DNA from: CAWFPR01 sp963817635
GTDB lineage: Bacteria; Acidobacteriota; Vicinamibacteria; Vicinamibacterales; 2-12-FULL-66-21
Direction of reading: 5' to 3'
NCBI GenBank assembly: GCA_963817635.1
Contig: CAWFPR010000015.1
Span: forward strand, 124,001-188,000
DNA: 64,000 nt
Shown: one piece after another, positions 1 to 9,360 of the stretch
Layout: every line of letters begins with the position of its first letter
How positions within the stretch are numbered: the stretch's first letter is position 1
Translations under genes and position numbers: made by a program
Notes under the pieces: generated by a model
The model's input: the letters and a program-made list of their open reading frames with translations, nothing else
What the model was told of the DNA's origin: nothing
Database searches by the model: none

Positions 1-407
1 GGCAGTCGGGGCGGAACTGCTCGTCTCGGCGCTCCAGCCCGCGCTCGACGGCCTGGGCATGACGGAGCTCTTCGCCGGCGTCATCATCGTGGCGTCGTCG
101 GGAACGCCGCCGAGCACTACAGCGCGGTCCGCGCCGCCAGGCAGGAGAGATGACACTGGCGCTGGAGATCAGGCGGCAGCAGCGCGCAGATCGCCCTGAT
201 GGTCGGCCCGGTGCTCGTGCTGCTCTCCCCGTTGTTCGGCGCCCCGATGTCGTCGGGTTCGATGCCTTTGGAATCACGGCCATCGGGCTCTCGGTGCTGG
301 CCGTCGCGCTGGCCGCGCTCGACGGCGAAAGCAGCCGGCTCGAAGGCCTCCAGCTGCTCGGCATCTACGTGGTGCTGGGCCTCGCCTTCTACATCATCCC
401 GGGCTGA
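1..407 (+). pseudogene. Ca2+/H+ antiporter (CaCA/Cax family), C-terminal part, frameshifted
   Basis: The 5' end lies outside the window. Read across three frames, the bases give the second half of a cation/proton exchanger: a TELFAGVIIVA helix, then VGNAAEH (the acidic second alpha-repeat of the CaCA family), then SSAQIALMVGPVLVL, and a last helix ending in FYIIPG at the TGA at 405-407. The frame changes near 91, 148, 171 and about 250. Known family members expel Ca2+ from the cytoplasm using the proton gradient. Four shifts in 400 bases mean either a decayed gene or poor sequence at the contig edge. The family call is firm; whether it is intact is not. Confidence 0.75.
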
Positions 408-592
408 CCCCCGTCCGCGCGTGCGCGGCGCGGGCGGCGTCCGCACACTCCCCCGCCCGCGCACACGCGCATGCACCCGAAAACGTCCGGTGGACGCGGG
501 TCGCCCGCTGGCAGGATAGTTGCGCCCTTCGGTCCCGGAGCGCAGAAGTCGCACACATATCTGGTTTCTCAGCGCGATTCAGCCCTGCTGAT

Positions 593-775
593 TTGCGAAT
601 CCGCCGCTCGGCGGATGGACGGCTCTACGAATTCGAAACGGCGCCGGGCGACCGGCCTCCCGAGACGCACCGGTGCGAGTCCGCGTCGGACCTCATCGAG
701 GGGTACCTCCACGAACAGTCCGTCCTCCGCGCCCAGGGATGGCGTCCGCGCAACGACCTGTCAGCCAGCGACTAG
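593..775 (+). CDS. Small hypothetical protein (60 aa)
   Basis: A TTG-started frame of 60 codons with G/C at most third positions. It is charged, soluble-looking and rich in Arg and Glu, with no membrane segment or motif I recognise. No strong ribosome binding site is visible before the TTG. The bases on either side (408-592 and 776-919) hold no other convincing gene. It could be a chance open frame in GC-rich DNA. Confidence 0.3.
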   Translation: MRIRRSADGRLYEFETAPGDRPPETHRCESASDLIEGYLHEQSVLRAQGWRPRNDLSASD

Positions 776-805
776 ACGCCCGGCCGTTCGTGCCCGCTGT
801 GCCCG

Positions 806-883
806 CCCTGAGCCTTGAGCCCTGAGCCCTGCCTGGGCCCCGAACGCGCCCTGAGCCCTGAGCCCTGCCTGGGCCCCGAAGGC
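806..883. repeat. Tandem repeat upstream of M28 peptidase gene
   Basis: Two near-identical copies of a roughly 36-base unit built from GAGCCCTGAGCCCTGCCTGG and GCCCCGAA follow each other directly, and the shorter word GAGCCCT also repeats inside each unit. The array ends about 35 bases before the peptidase start codon. The peptidase frame stays open through the repeat, but the translated repeat is low-complexity and precedes the signal peptide, so it is unlikely to be coding. Confidence 0.8.
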
Positions 884-919
884 CGTGTTATGCTCCGCGC
901 ATTCCCCGAGGAAAGACTC

Positions 920-3490
920 ATGACCAGAGCCATGGCTGTTGCGGCCGCGATCGTTGCGGCCTTGTGGATGACGACGCCCGGGCGCGCGGCCAGCACGCCG
1001 CTCCAGGCGGCAGCGCTCGCGTGGGATCGCGGCGACTACGTCGCGGCGCTCACGACGTATCTGCAGGTACTCGATTCCCCGCAGGCCGACGCCTCGCTCG
1101 AGACGATCGCGCTGCAGACCGGCGAACTCTTCCATACGACCGAGCTGACCGCCGACGGCTCGGCTCCTCAGTTCTCGCCCGACGGACAGCAACTCCTGTA
1201 CGAGACGGGCCCGGTGCAGGCGCGAACGATCCGCATACTGCCCGACACCGGCACGACGCGCCCGACGGCTGAATTTCCAGGGCGCGACGCCGTGTTCTCC
1301 CCCGACGGGTCGAAAATCGCCTATCTGAAACTGCCGTCGAGCCCGGAACTCTCGATGGCGCAGAAAGCCCTGGAGGATGCGCCGCCCACCGAGCGCGCGC
1401 AGCGCCAGGCGGCGCTGAATCAGCTCGTGGCGTCCTCGTCGCAGATCGTCGTCCGCGACCTCGCCACAAGCCGCGACACGATGTTCGAGACGGAAGGCCT
1501 GCGGAAGACCGCGCTCGAGATGGCGGTCGATGGCTCCGTGCTGTTCGCCGGCACGCCAGCCGCTGGCGGCACCCAGATCTACAGCATTGCCGAAGGACGC
1601 CCCGCCGCGGCGGTGACGACGGGCGCCGGCGACAAGAGCCCGATCGCGATCAACACCACCGGCACCGCGCTGCTGTACCCGATTCGCGCGGCCGGCGCGG
1701 GGCGCGGGGGTCGTGGCGGCGGCCGGGGGGGACCCGGCGGCGCCCCGGCGAGCTTCGGTCTGCTCTCGCTCGCCGACGGCACGTCCACTGCGATCGAGGG
1801 CAGCGCGCCGGTGTTCTCAGGCGACGGCCGCAGCGTCGCCTACATTGCGCGCGAGGGCGAGGAGTACCGCCTGATGGTGGCAGCGGTGGCCGAGCCCGCG
1901 AAGGCGGCCATCGCCCGCAAGGGACCAGAGCGGATCGACGCCCCGGCGCTGTCGCGCGACGGCAGCCGTCTCGCGTTCCAGATGATGCCCCAGACCGACT
2001 GGGAGATCTACATCGTCAACCGCGACGGCAGCGGCGAGGCGCGCGTGACCCGCGACATCGAGCACGACGTTGCGCCGCGTTTCGTCACGGACGATCGCCT
2101 CGTCGGCGCAATCGGCGAACCGCGCCACAGGCGGTCGTTCCTGTACGACCTGCCGGCGATGACAGAGACGCGCCTCTTCCACAACAACACCGTACGGACG
2201 ATCGCGCCGGAGTACGAGTGGCTCGCCAGCGCGGACGGCACGCGGCTGCTGATCGTCTCGGAGCGTGACGGCGATACGGTCTCGCCTGAGCGCGGCGTGT
2301 ACCTCGTCGATCTGTCGAAGAAGGTCACCCGCGCCGAGGTTCGCGCCCGCGTGGCGGCCCAGCTCGACGCCGAACAGGCGCTGCGCGCGAAGGGACAGAA
2401 GATGTATGCGCCGATCGCCGCGGCCGTGAAGCAGGTCGTGGCCGACGCCTCGGTCGAACGTGTCTACGGGTACGAGAAAACCCTGTACGACTTCGATTCG
2501 AAATACGTGTCGCAGCCGGGGAACAAGAAGGCGGCGGCCTATCTGTTCGACATGTACACGTCGTTCGGCTACGCGCCGGAGTATCAGCCGTTCGAATATC
2601 GGGCAAGGAATGGCGAAACCGGCCCGACCGCCAACGTCGTCGCCGTGCTGAAGGGCACGGTCAACCCGGAGCTGGTGTACGTCATCAGCAGCCACTACGA
2701 CTCGGTCGTCATCGGTCCGGGGGCGGATGACGATTCGTCGGGCACGGCAGCGCTGCTCGAAACGGCGCGCATCCTGGCGGGACATCCGCAGCCGGCCACG
2801 ATCATGTTCGCGTCGTTCACGGGCGAAGAAGCCGGCCTGCTCGGCAGCCGCGAATTCGTGCGGCGCGCGGTGGCCGACAAGCTGAAGCTCGTCGGCGCGC
2901 TGAACAACGACATGATCGGCTGGGCGAACGACTACCGGCTGGACAATACGATTCGCTACTCGAACCCCGGGATCCGTGACGTGCAGCACGCGGCCGCGAT
3001 GCAGTTCACGAACATGATCACGTATGACGCGCTCTACTACAAAAGTACGGACGCGGCGGCCTACTACGAGGCCTACGGCGATATCGTCGGCGGGATCGGG
3101 TCGTACCCGGTGCTCAGCAATCCGCACTACCACCAGTCGCACGACTTCCTCGATACGATCAATCACCAACTCGTGACGGAAGTCGCCAAGACCACGGCTG
3201 CGAGCCTGATGCTGCTGGCATCGAGTCCGTCGCGGCTGAAGGATCTGAAGGTCACGAGCTTCACCGGCGGCGCCGCCACCCTGACGTGGACGCCCAGCCC
3301 GGAGACCGGTGTCACCGGCTACATCGTTGCGTATGGACCGGCGTCGAAGCCGGAGGCGCAGCAGGTTCGCGTCACGAAGCCGACGGCAACGCTGACGGGC
3401 ATCGCGCCCGGGACCATGGTGTCGGTGAAGGCGGTGAATGCGAAGGGGCTCGAAGGCTGGGACTGGGCGCGGGTGAAGGTCGAGGGCTGA
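920..3490 (+). CDS. Secreted M28-family zinc peptidase with N-terminal beta-propeller and C-terminal FnIII domain
   Basis: The ATG at 920 follows a GAGGAAAG ribosome binding site and gives an 856-aa protein with a clear signal peptide (cut near GRAAS). Residues about 60-480 carry PD40/TolB-type WD repeats (FSPDGQQL, FSPDGSKIAYL). A Gly/Arg-rich loop sits near residue 260. Residues about 560-770 are an M28 aminopeptidase domain: HYDS (about 592), the bridging Asp in GADDDSSGT, the catalytic Glu pair in TGEEAGL, the Asp in NNDMIGW and the final His in YHQSHDF. All metal ligands are present. Residues 773-856 look like a fibronectin type III domain. It probably digests peptides outside the inner membrane. 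The propeller-peptidase arrangement recalls S9 peptidases, but the catalytic site is M28. Confidence 0.88.
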   Translation: MTRAMAVAAAIVAALWMTTPGRAASTPLQAAALAWDRGDYVAALTTYLQVLDSPQADASLETIALQTGELFHTTELTADGSAPQFSPDGQQLLYETGPVQARTIRILPDTGTTRPTAEFPGRDAVFSPDGSKIAYLKLPSSPELSMAQKALEDAPPTERAQRQAALNQLVASSSQIVVRDLATSRDTMFETEGLRKTALEMAVDGSVLFAGTPAAGGTQIYSIAEGRPAAAVTTGAGDKSPIAINTTGTALLYPIRAAGAGRGGRGGGRGGPGGAPASFGLLSLADGTSTAIEGSAPVFSGDGRSVAYIAREGEEYRLMVAAVAEPAKAAIARKGPERIDAPALSRDGSRLAFQMMPQTDWEIYIVNRDGSGEARVTRDIEHDVAPRFVTDDRLVGAIGEPRHRRSFLYDLPAMTETRLFHNNTVRTIAPEYEWLASADGTRLLIVSERDGDTVSPERGVYLVDLSKKVTRAEVRARVAAQLDAEQALRAKGQKMYAPIAAAVKQVVADASVERVYGYEKTLYDFDSKYVSQPGNKKAAAYLFDMYTSFGYAPEYQPFEYRARNGETGPTANVVAVLKGTVNPELVYVISSHYDSVVIGPGADDDSSGTAALLETARILAGHPQPATIMFASFTGEEAGLLGSREFVRRAVADKLKLVGALNNDMIGWANDYRLDNTIRYSNPGIRDVQHAAAMQFTNMITYDALYYKSTDAAAYYEAYGDIVGGIGSYPVLSNPHYHQSHDFLDTINHQLVTEVAKTTAASLMLLASSPSRLKDLKVTSFTGGAATLTWTPSPETGVTGYIVAYGPASKPEAQQVRVTKPTATLTGIAPGTMVSVKAVNAKGLEGWDWARVKVEG

Positions 3491-3531
3491 ACCGCCGGCG
3501 GCCGACGGGAACCGCCGGCTGCAAAGCGATG

Positions 3532-3909
3532 TCAGGTGGCCTGCGGGAGGCCGAGGACGGCCTTCGCCAGCGGCCCTATGCGCTGCAGGGTCTCGGGACG
3601 GATGCGCGCCGCCTGATCGATCGCCGCGGTGGCGTCTCGGGGAATGAAGGCGCCCTGGATCGACCGTCGGGGCCGCGCAGACCTGTTCGCCCCGTGACCG
3701 TGCCACGTCGAGCCGTTGAAGAGCACGATCGATAGAGGATCAACCGGATCGGCCGCGGCGACCGCGCGATCGTAGGCATTCGCCAGGCGCAACGCTCCGC
3801 CCGGGACGGCCGGGCCCGCGATGACGACGAAGCCGGCATCCCGAAGCTCGGTGGCGGCAGCCTTCGGCAATCCTGGCGAAGCGGCGAGGGTGCGGTACCA
3901 GTCTTTCAT
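3532..3909 (-). CDS. Phytanoyl-CoA dioxygenase (PhyH)-like protein with internal deletion
   Basis: A 125-aa open frame. Residues 1-55 match the start of PhyH-type Fe(II)/2-oxoglutarate oxygenases (ATELRDAGFVVI). Residues about 60-95 match the end of the jelly-roll, with the distal iron-binding His in the STWHGHGANRS stretch. Family members are usually about 250-300 aa, and the central strands carrying the HxD iron ligands are missing. The join is in frame, so the product would be translated but should not bind iron properly. Its start lies about 30 bases from the stop of the convergent-side MBOAT gene on the same strand. It is most likely a remnant. Confidence 0.6.
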   Translation of the reverse strand: MKDWYRTLAASPGLPKAAATELRDAGFVVIAGPAVPGGALRLANAYDRAVAAADPVDPLSIVLFNGSTWHGHGANRSARPRRSIQGAFIPRDATAAIDQAARIRPETLQRIGPLAKAVLGLPQAT

Positions 3910-3940
3910 ATGACGCGTTCGGATGTTGGCGCCTGGATGC

Positions 3941-5374
3941 TCAAAACTGGAAGTATATGAAGTCCAGCGACGTCCGGCTCCTGAAGACGAGGATCGCCGC
4001 GAAGGCCAGGCCGCAGGCCGCGCCCTGCCAGGCGATCCGGGGCCAGCTGACGGCCGGGCGCTCGTCCCGCCCCATCACCTCGACCCACACGCTCTGCACC
4101 CACAGCGGGATCGAATACACGAACGCCAGCAGGAACAGGTAGAGCGCCGCCCAGCGATCGAGCGACGAGGCCACCCACGGCGACAGCGTCAGGTCGCGTG
4201 CGATCGCCTCCAGGCTCGTTTCGCGAAACAGCAGCCAGCCGATGTTCGTCAGCACGAACATGCCGGCCACCTGCGCCACGACAACGACGGCCCGCAGCGA
4301 CGGCGACGGCAGCCATCTCGGCGACGACGCCGCACGAAGGATCGAATGGGCGCGCGTGAGAATCAGGAGCACCCCGTGGTACAGCCCCCACACCACGTAG
4401 TTCCAGCTCGCGCCATGCCAGAGACCCGACAGCAGGAACGTCACCAGGACGTTGCGCGCCCAGGCGACCTCGCCAGCGCGCGACCCGCCGAGCGGCACGT
4501 ACACGTAGTCGCGGAACCAGGTGGACAGCGAGATGTTCCAGCGGCGCCAGAAATCGGACGGCGTGCGCGCCATGTACGGATGGTCGAAGTTCTCCGTCAG
4601 CTCGAAGCCGAGCCACCGCGACGTGCCGCGCGCGATGTCGGTGTAGGCCGAGAAGTCGGCGTAGATCTGGATCGCAAACGCGAAGACACCGGCCCACAGG
4701 ATCGGGAAGGACGGATCCGCCAGCGCGAACACCTTGTTCGCCAGGACGCCGACATTGTCGGCAATGACGAGTTTCTTGAAGAAGCCCCAGCAGATCAGCA
4801 GGAACCCGGACCGCGCCTTGTCGATCGCAAATCGGCGCGCCGCCTCGACCTGCGGCAGCAGGAACGACGCGCGCTGGATCGGTCCGGCGACCAGGTGCGG
4901 GAAGAACGAGATGAAGACCGCGACATCGAGCAGGTTGCGCCGCGCCCGGAGCTCCCCGCGATACACGTCGATCGTGTAGCTCATCGCCTGGAAGGTGTAG
5001 AACGAGATCCCGACCGGCAGCAGGATACGCAGCATCGGCGGGGACACGGCGAGGCCCACCGCGGCGAGCACGTCCGCCACGTTTTCCGCGAAGAAGTTGA
5101 AGTACTTGAAGAAGCCGAGCATCCCGAAATTCGAGATGATGCTCAGCCACATGAATCGCAGCCGATGCGCCGGCCAGGCCTCCATTCCGCGCGCCGCGCA
5201 GTAGTCGATGACCGTCGAGGTCCCGATCAGGATCAGGAACCACGGGTGCACGTAGCCATAGAAGACGTAGCTGGAGACCAGGAGCAGCGCGTTCTGGCCG
5301 CGCTGCGGCAGCCGCCAGTACAGCGTCGTGACGACGAGAAAGAAGACAACGAAGTCGAGGGAGTGGAAGATCAC
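3941..5374 (-). CDS. MBOAT-family O-acyltransferase (AlgI/DltB-like)
   Basis: 477 aa with many membrane segments from the N-terminus onward. The MBOAT signature FLLSGLWHGASWNYVVWGLYHG lies near residues 300-322, with the conserved His in LWHGASW. AlgI-type proteins pass an acyl group across the membrane to a periplasmic transferase that decorates exopolysaccharide or cell-wall polymers. The GTG start overlaps the stop of the SGNH-hydrolase gene upstream (GTGA), which implies translational coupling and a joint job. The acyl group (probably acetyl) and the polymer cannot be told from sequence. Confidence 0.88.
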   Translation of the reverse strand: MIFHSLDFVVFFLVVTTLYWRLPQRGQNALLLVSSYVFYGYVHPWFLILIGTSTVIDYCAARGMEAWPAHRLRFMWLSIISNFGMLGFFKYFNFFAENVADVLAAVGLAVSPPMLRILLPVGISFYTFQAMSYTIDVYRGELRARRNLLDVAVFISFFPHLVAGPIQRASFLLPQVEAARRFAIDKARSGFLLICWGFFKKLVIADNVGVLANKVFALADPSFPILWAGVFAFAIQIYADFSAYTDIARGTSRWLGFELTENFDHPYMARTPSDFWRRWNISLSTWFRDYVYVPLGGSRAGEVAWARNVLVTFLLSGLWHGASWNYVVWGLYHGVLLILTRAHSILRAASSPRWLPSPSLRAVVVVAQVAGMFVLTNIGWLLFRETSLEAIARDLTLSPWVASSLDRWAALYLFLLAFVYSIPLWVQSVWVEVMGRDERPAVSWPRIAWQGAACGLAFAAILVFRSRTSLDFIYFQF

Positions 5375-6431
5375 TGAAGGAGCGGACGCAGCCGTTCGAA
5401 GAGGATTCCGGTGTACATCCGGCGGAAGTCGCGGCCGATGTGATCGCCGTCCTCGTACATGTCCAGGGTGACGGCCGTATCGCCCGTCTCGTCGTGGAAC
5501 CTGCCGCCGTGCGACTCGATGTAGTCCTGCAGGTTGCGCACGTATCGCCGCAGCGCCGGACTCTGGTACGGCGGTTTCCCGCCGACTGGCCGGCGCTGCA
5601 CGCGCACGAAGAGCAGCGTCAGGCCGGCCGCGCGCGCGTCGCGCAGCATCAGCGGGAGCAGCGACCGGTCCACGTACCGGCCGAAGTCCGCTTCGCGATC
5701 GCCGGCCACCTGCAGGTCCGCGGCATCCATCGGCCGGAGGTGGTCGAGGCCGAAGCGGGCGTTCATGTTCGTCATGAACTCGGTGCGCTTGCGGTGGCTG
5801 GGAATGAGGGCCCGGCCGATCGTGTCCGACAGCCCCGGTTCCATCCAGCGGCGCGCATCGCCGGCCCCGTACGCCGTGTCAACGGCCATCGGCACGCGAT
5901 ACCACGGCCCCTGCGTGGCAGAGGCAATACGCCGTTCAGCTCGTCCTCGCGATCGTGCGCGACGAAGTCCACCATCCAGCGGAACTGCTCGTCGAGGCGG
6001 TACATCACGTTCGTGAGGTTCGTGTCGCGGAAGAAGATGAGCACGTAGCGCGGATGGATGCCGCTCGCGATGACCCAGTTCTTCAGCACGAGGTACCACC
6101 AGGCCGACCCGGAACCGGCGTTGAGGAGCGGGGCGATCCGCATCCCGGTCAACTCGGTCAGCCGCTTCGGATCGACCCGGGTGCCCGCCATCGAGTCGCC
6201 GATGACGACGAGCCCCGGCTGCATGCCGGCGAGTTCGTCGATCGGCGTGGGATCGAAGCGATCGCGCACGCGCGGACCTTCGAGCGCGGGCAGGTAGGAC
6301 GACGTGACCGCCGGCACGCCGTGCGCCGCGTTGGCGAGGCGGATGGCGAAGGGAACGGTCAGCGTGACGAGCGCGAGCACCGCCAGGACAGTGGGCCGTC
6401 TAGAATCCACCGCAACTCCCGGCGGCATAGT
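5371..6431 (-). CDS. SGNH-type hydrolase/acyltransferase (AlgJ/AlgX/DltD-like), one frameshift
   Basis: The N-terminal frame has one membrane anchor (VLAVLALVTLTVPFAI) and the block-I motif VVIGDSMAG with the nucleophile Ser. The C-terminal frame carries the block-V Asp/His in DGDHIGRDF. Joining the frames near 5915-5930 gives one protein of about 350 aa. The ATG at 6431 has a GAGG box inside the upstream gene; a GTG at 6410 with GGGAG is an alternative. It overlaps the MBOAT gene by four bases, so the pair probably O-acylates a surface polysaccharide on the periplasmic side. The single frame change looks like a sequence error. Confidence 0.72.
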
Positions 6432-7365
6432 CCGCCTCGAACTCGACGCGCTTCGGCGTGGGGCGCGCGACCGCATAGCGCTCGATTTCGTAGCCGGAGA
6501 CCTGGAAGATCCAGTAGGTGCGGTCCCGCAGGTGCATGAGACCCAGCGGGAGGAAGTAAGCGACTCCGCGACGATCGCAGTACGTCACCCGCGCTGTCAG
6601 TTCGAACGTGGCCTTCCCGTCCGGGCCCTTTCCCATCCAGCCGGATGCCGACGTGACGAGCCCGCACCCGTCGTCGTCCTTGCCGGGTGCGTAGCGCTTG
6701 ATCGCTTCGAAGTGAAACGCCGTCCATCCATCGGCGTCCATCGGGGCCCGGTAGAGCGCCTCCAGTTCGACCGGGATCTTCGCGCGTTCCTTGCGGCTGA
6801 GCGGATGATCCCAGCTGCTGAACTGGTCGATGGCTGCCTGCTCGGCCTTCCCCACGGGATCGATCACGGCGAGCGCGACGTCGGTGAATTCGCGCGTGCC
6901 CGGCGGCACCCGCTCGATGGCGGTGATCGGTTGGGCGCCCGATGTCACGAGACCGTCCTTGGGATACGGCCGCACGGTCGGAGGCGGCGGCATCTCCGGC
7001 GGGTGGTAGTCGGTCGTCAGTCCGATGCGGCGTTCGCACGCCGGCGTCACCATCACCGGCTTGTCCAGGTGTACCGTGCCCCGGGCCATCCCGTCACTCC
7101 AGAGCGTCAGCGCGGTCTGCGCGCCTGCATCGCCCCACCATCCGGACGGGACATCGCTCAACAGCAGCGGCAGCTCGCGCCATCGCAGCGTGTCGGGCCA
7201 GGTCACTTTCCAGTCTTTCCCCGTGAACGAGGCAAATGGCAGGACAACCCCGTCGCGACGCAGGATGCCAAGGACGAACGGCGGTTCCTCCGCGGTGGAT
7301 GCGACCGGCGCCGGCCCGGCCGGCGCCAGCATGAACAGCACGAGGGCCATCAGAGCGGTCTTCAT
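6400..7365 (-). CDS. Secreted protein of unknown function
   Basis: 321 aa with a signal peptide (MKTALMALVLFMLAPAG followed by a PAPVAST cut region). No catalytic motif is recognised. The body is rich in Trp, Pro and aromatic residues and has four scattered Cys, consistent with a folded periplasmic domain. It lies between the VOC gene (ATGA overlap upstream) and the SGNH/MBOAT pair (overlap downstream), so all four genes from 7769 down to 3941 are probably one transcript. It may assist surface polymer modification, but that is only context. Confidence 0.6.
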   Translation of the reverse strand: MKTALMALVLFMLAPAGPAPVASTAEEPPFVLGILRRDGVVLPFASFTGKDWKVTWPDTLRWRELPLLLSDVPSGWWGDAGAQTALTLWSDGMARGTVHLDKPVMVTPACERRIGLTTDYHPPEMPPPPTVRPYPKDGLVTSGAQPITAIERVPPGTREFTDVALAVIDPVGKAEQAAIDQFSSWDHPLSRKERAKIPVELEALYRAPMDADGWTAFHFEAIKRYAPGKDDDGCGLVTSASGWMGKGPDGKATFELTARVTYCDRRGVAYFLPLGLMHLRDRTYWIFQVSGYEIERYAVARPTPKRVEFEADYAAGSCGGF

Positions 7366-7769
7366 CCGATTCGCTGGGCGAAGAAGATGACGTACCCGTC
7401 GGGGTCCTCAATCCCGAATTCGCGCATCCCGTAGAACTGGTCCTTGAGCGGCATGACGACCGTGGCGGCTGACTGGATGCGTGCGAACAACGCGTCGATG
7501 CCGTCGGTGGCCGTGGGCGCCTCGATGGTCATGAACAGCGTGGCCGTCCCGCCGATGGGGCGGTCCGCCAGCGACGCCATGTCGGCCTCGACCGTTTCGC
7601 GCGCGTTGAGGAACACGTTCACGCCGCCGCGCTGCACCCAGACGAACACGAACGGCGCCGCGTCGGGTACCGTCGTGACCACCGAGAAGCCGAGCACGTC
7701 GCGGTAGAACGCGGTACTGCGGTCGATGTCGGTGACGAGGAGGTTCGGGGTAACGTCTGTGAACTGCAT
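7362..7769 (-). CDS. VOC-superfamily (glyoxalase/bleomycin-resistance-like) protein
   Basis: 135 aa with the paired beta-alpha-beta-beta-beta fold of the vicinal oxygen chelate family: TPNLLVTDIDRSTAFYRDVLGF at the start and GIEDPDGYVIFFAQ at the end. The second ATG (7769) is chosen because AAGGAG lies seven bases before it; the ATG two codons earlier is too close to that box. The stop overlaps the next start (ATGA). The family includes glyoxalases, dioxygenases and drug-binding proteins, and the substrate cannot be assigned. Confidence 0.82.
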   Translation of the reverse strand: MQFTDVTPNLLVTDIDRSTAFYRDVLGFSVVTTVPDAAPFVFVWVQRGGVNVFLNARETVEADMASLADRPIGGTATLFMTIEAPTATDGIDALFARIQSAATVVMPLKDQFYGMREFGIEDPDGYVIFFAQRIG

Positions 7770-7993
7770 CCGCATGCTCCTTCTGCCGGCCCTGGTCTGC
7801 AGCCGCTCGGAGCTCCCGGTCTACATGGTTGTCGGGAGGAGCCGAGCACACGCCGAGCGGTGCTCGCACGCTCCTCCATCCACCATCCCTGCGAGTGAAA
7901 AGGTAGGTAGGGTCCCTGGTTCAGTACGGGCGGGACCCGCGAGGTACAGCCGCGAGAATATCACAAGCCGGCGCAAACGGGCCTCGGCGAGGC

Positions 7994-8473
7994 CTAGCGC
8001 CGGTCCAGGACTTCGCGCACCTTGATCAGGAGATCGTCGCGCGAGAACGGCTTGGCGAGAAAGTCTGAGACGAGGTCCGTTTCGAGCGTGCCGGGATAGC
8101 CCGAGATACAGATCAACTTCAGCGTGAGCCGGCGCGAACGCAGTTGCTGCGCCAGTTCGGCACCGCCCATGTACGGCATCCGCATGTCGGTCAGCAGCAG
8201 GTCGATGGCCTCGCCGTGCTGATCGAAGACCTTGATGGCCTCCTGTCCGTTGCGCGCCTCGAGGATCCGGTAGCCGGCCCGGGACAGTGCCTGGGCGAAC
8301 AATCGGCGCACCGCGGGCTCGTCTTCGACGAGCAGAATGGTCTCGCGCGCCTCTGCGGCGCGCCCGCTGTCGCTGAGCCAAGCCGTGCGAAACTTGTGCT
8401 GGATGGGTTCCGAACATATCCTCTTTGCCCTGTAAGTCTTCTCGCCTCGGCTGACCTTCAATATTGATTCCAC
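7994..8473 (-). CDS. Stand-alone response-regulator receiver (REC) domain protein
   Basis: About 159 aa. Residues 44-158 are a complete CheY-like receiver: acidic pair in VEDEPAV, phospho-acceptor Asp in LLTDMRMPYMGG, Ser in ICISGYPG and Lys in FLAKPFS. No output domain follows. The first 40 residues are basic and look unlike the family; the GTG start at 8473 is uncertain and an internal start near residue 35 is possible. No histidine kinase lies in the window, so its partner must be elsewhere. Sequences with LTDMRMPYMGG-type receivers often form the tail of hybrid kinases. Confidence 0.78.
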   Translation of the reverse strand: MESILKVSRGEKTYRAKRICSEPIQHKFRTAWLSDSGRAAEARETILLVEDEPAVRRLFAQALSRAGYRILEARNGQEAIKVFDQHGEAIDLLLTDMRMPYMGGAELAQQLRSRRLTLKLICISGYPGTLETDLVSDFLAKPFSRDDLLIKVREVLDRR

Positions 8474-8597
8474 CTTCGCCCATCAATAATCTCCCGAGAT
8501 CTCACGAGTTTCGCTGGCAGTGTGCTCTCTCCGCACACGCTCGCGAGCGGAAACGTCACAACATGTGACCGACCCGCACACACGGCGCACCGAAGCG

Positions 8598-9341
8598 TCA
8601 GTCCGCCAGTGCCCGCTCACGCTTCAACCCCGCTCGGCGCTCCAGTGCCCGTTCCGCGATCCAGCATAACAAAGCCCATGATAGCCCGACGAGCCAGCCC
8701 GCCAGTACATCTGTTGGATAGTGTACGCCCAGATACACCCGGCTGGCACCTACCAGGCACGTCGCGAGCGTCGCCAGCCCCATGCAATACCACTTGACAA
8801 TCGGCCGTCTGGCCACGCGCATCAGCAACGCGCCGAGCGTCAGGTACACGACGGCGGAGGTCAACGCGTGCCCGCTCGGAAAACTCATCGTCATCACTTC
8901 GCGCAGGTGCGGAACCACATCGGGGCGCGGCCGCTGAAAGAACTGCTTCAGCAGTTCCGTGAGCAGCCAGGCGCCCGAGCAGGCAACGAGTACGAATGTA
9001 CCCATCCGCCACATGCCCTGCAGCACGAGGAAACCGCTGACCGCCAGGACGACGAGGGTCAGCACGGTCGCGCTGCCGAGGGCCGTGATGTCGAGCGCTC
9101 CGCTCACCAGCCATGCCGGGCCAATCGGCCGCGAGAGGTCCGAGGGATCGCGCAGCGCCAGGAGCAGCTGCCGGTCGTACGTGAGCGTTTCGCCCTCCAG
9201 CACCTCGCTGGCCAGCCGGCTGAAGAGCACGAGGAGGAGGAGGACCGCGACGCCGAGCAGGAGGAGCCGGAGCTCCTCCCGGTCGTGCGGCGCCACTCGA
9301 GCGAGACGCGTTCGCCAGCCCGCCCGCGTGGTGCCGCTCAT
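8598..9341 (-). CDS. PAP2-family membrane phosphatase
   Basis: 247 aa, about six membrane segments. The three phosphatase signatures are present: KQFFQRPRP (C1, about residue 133), SFPSGHALTS (C2, about 153) and SRVYLGVHYPTDVLAG (C3, about 200). Family members remove phosphate from lipids such as undecaprenyl pyrophosphate or phosphatidic acid at the outer face of the membrane. It starts 19 bases after the M28 peptidase gene on the same strand and is probably cotranscribed. The lipid substrate is not determinable. Confidence 0.88.
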   Translation of the reverse strand: MSGTTRAGWRTRLARVAPHDREELRLLLLGVAVLLLLVLFSRLASEVLEGETLTYDRQLLLALRDPSDLSRPIGPAWLVSGALDITALGSATVLTLVVLAVSGFLVLQGMWRMGTFVLVACSGAWLLTELLKQFFQRPRPDVVPHLREVMTMSFPSGHALTSAVVYLTLGALLMRVARRPIVKWYCMGLATLATCLVGASRVYLGVHYPTDVLAGWLVGLSWALLCWIAERALERRAGLKRERALAD

Positions 9342-9360
9342 GGTGTAATCGGTCCCCCCG

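Noticed and set aside
815..919. Upstream start of the first M28 peptidase inside the tandem repeat
   Set aside because: The translated repeat (PEPCLGPE type) precedes a normal signal peptide that starts at 920 behind a good ribosome binding site.
1817..3706. A 629-codon minus-strand frame opposite the first M28 peptidase
   Set aside because: The plus-strand protein has intact catalytic motifs, while the minus-strand frame is Arg-rich, motif-free and has no ribosome binding site.
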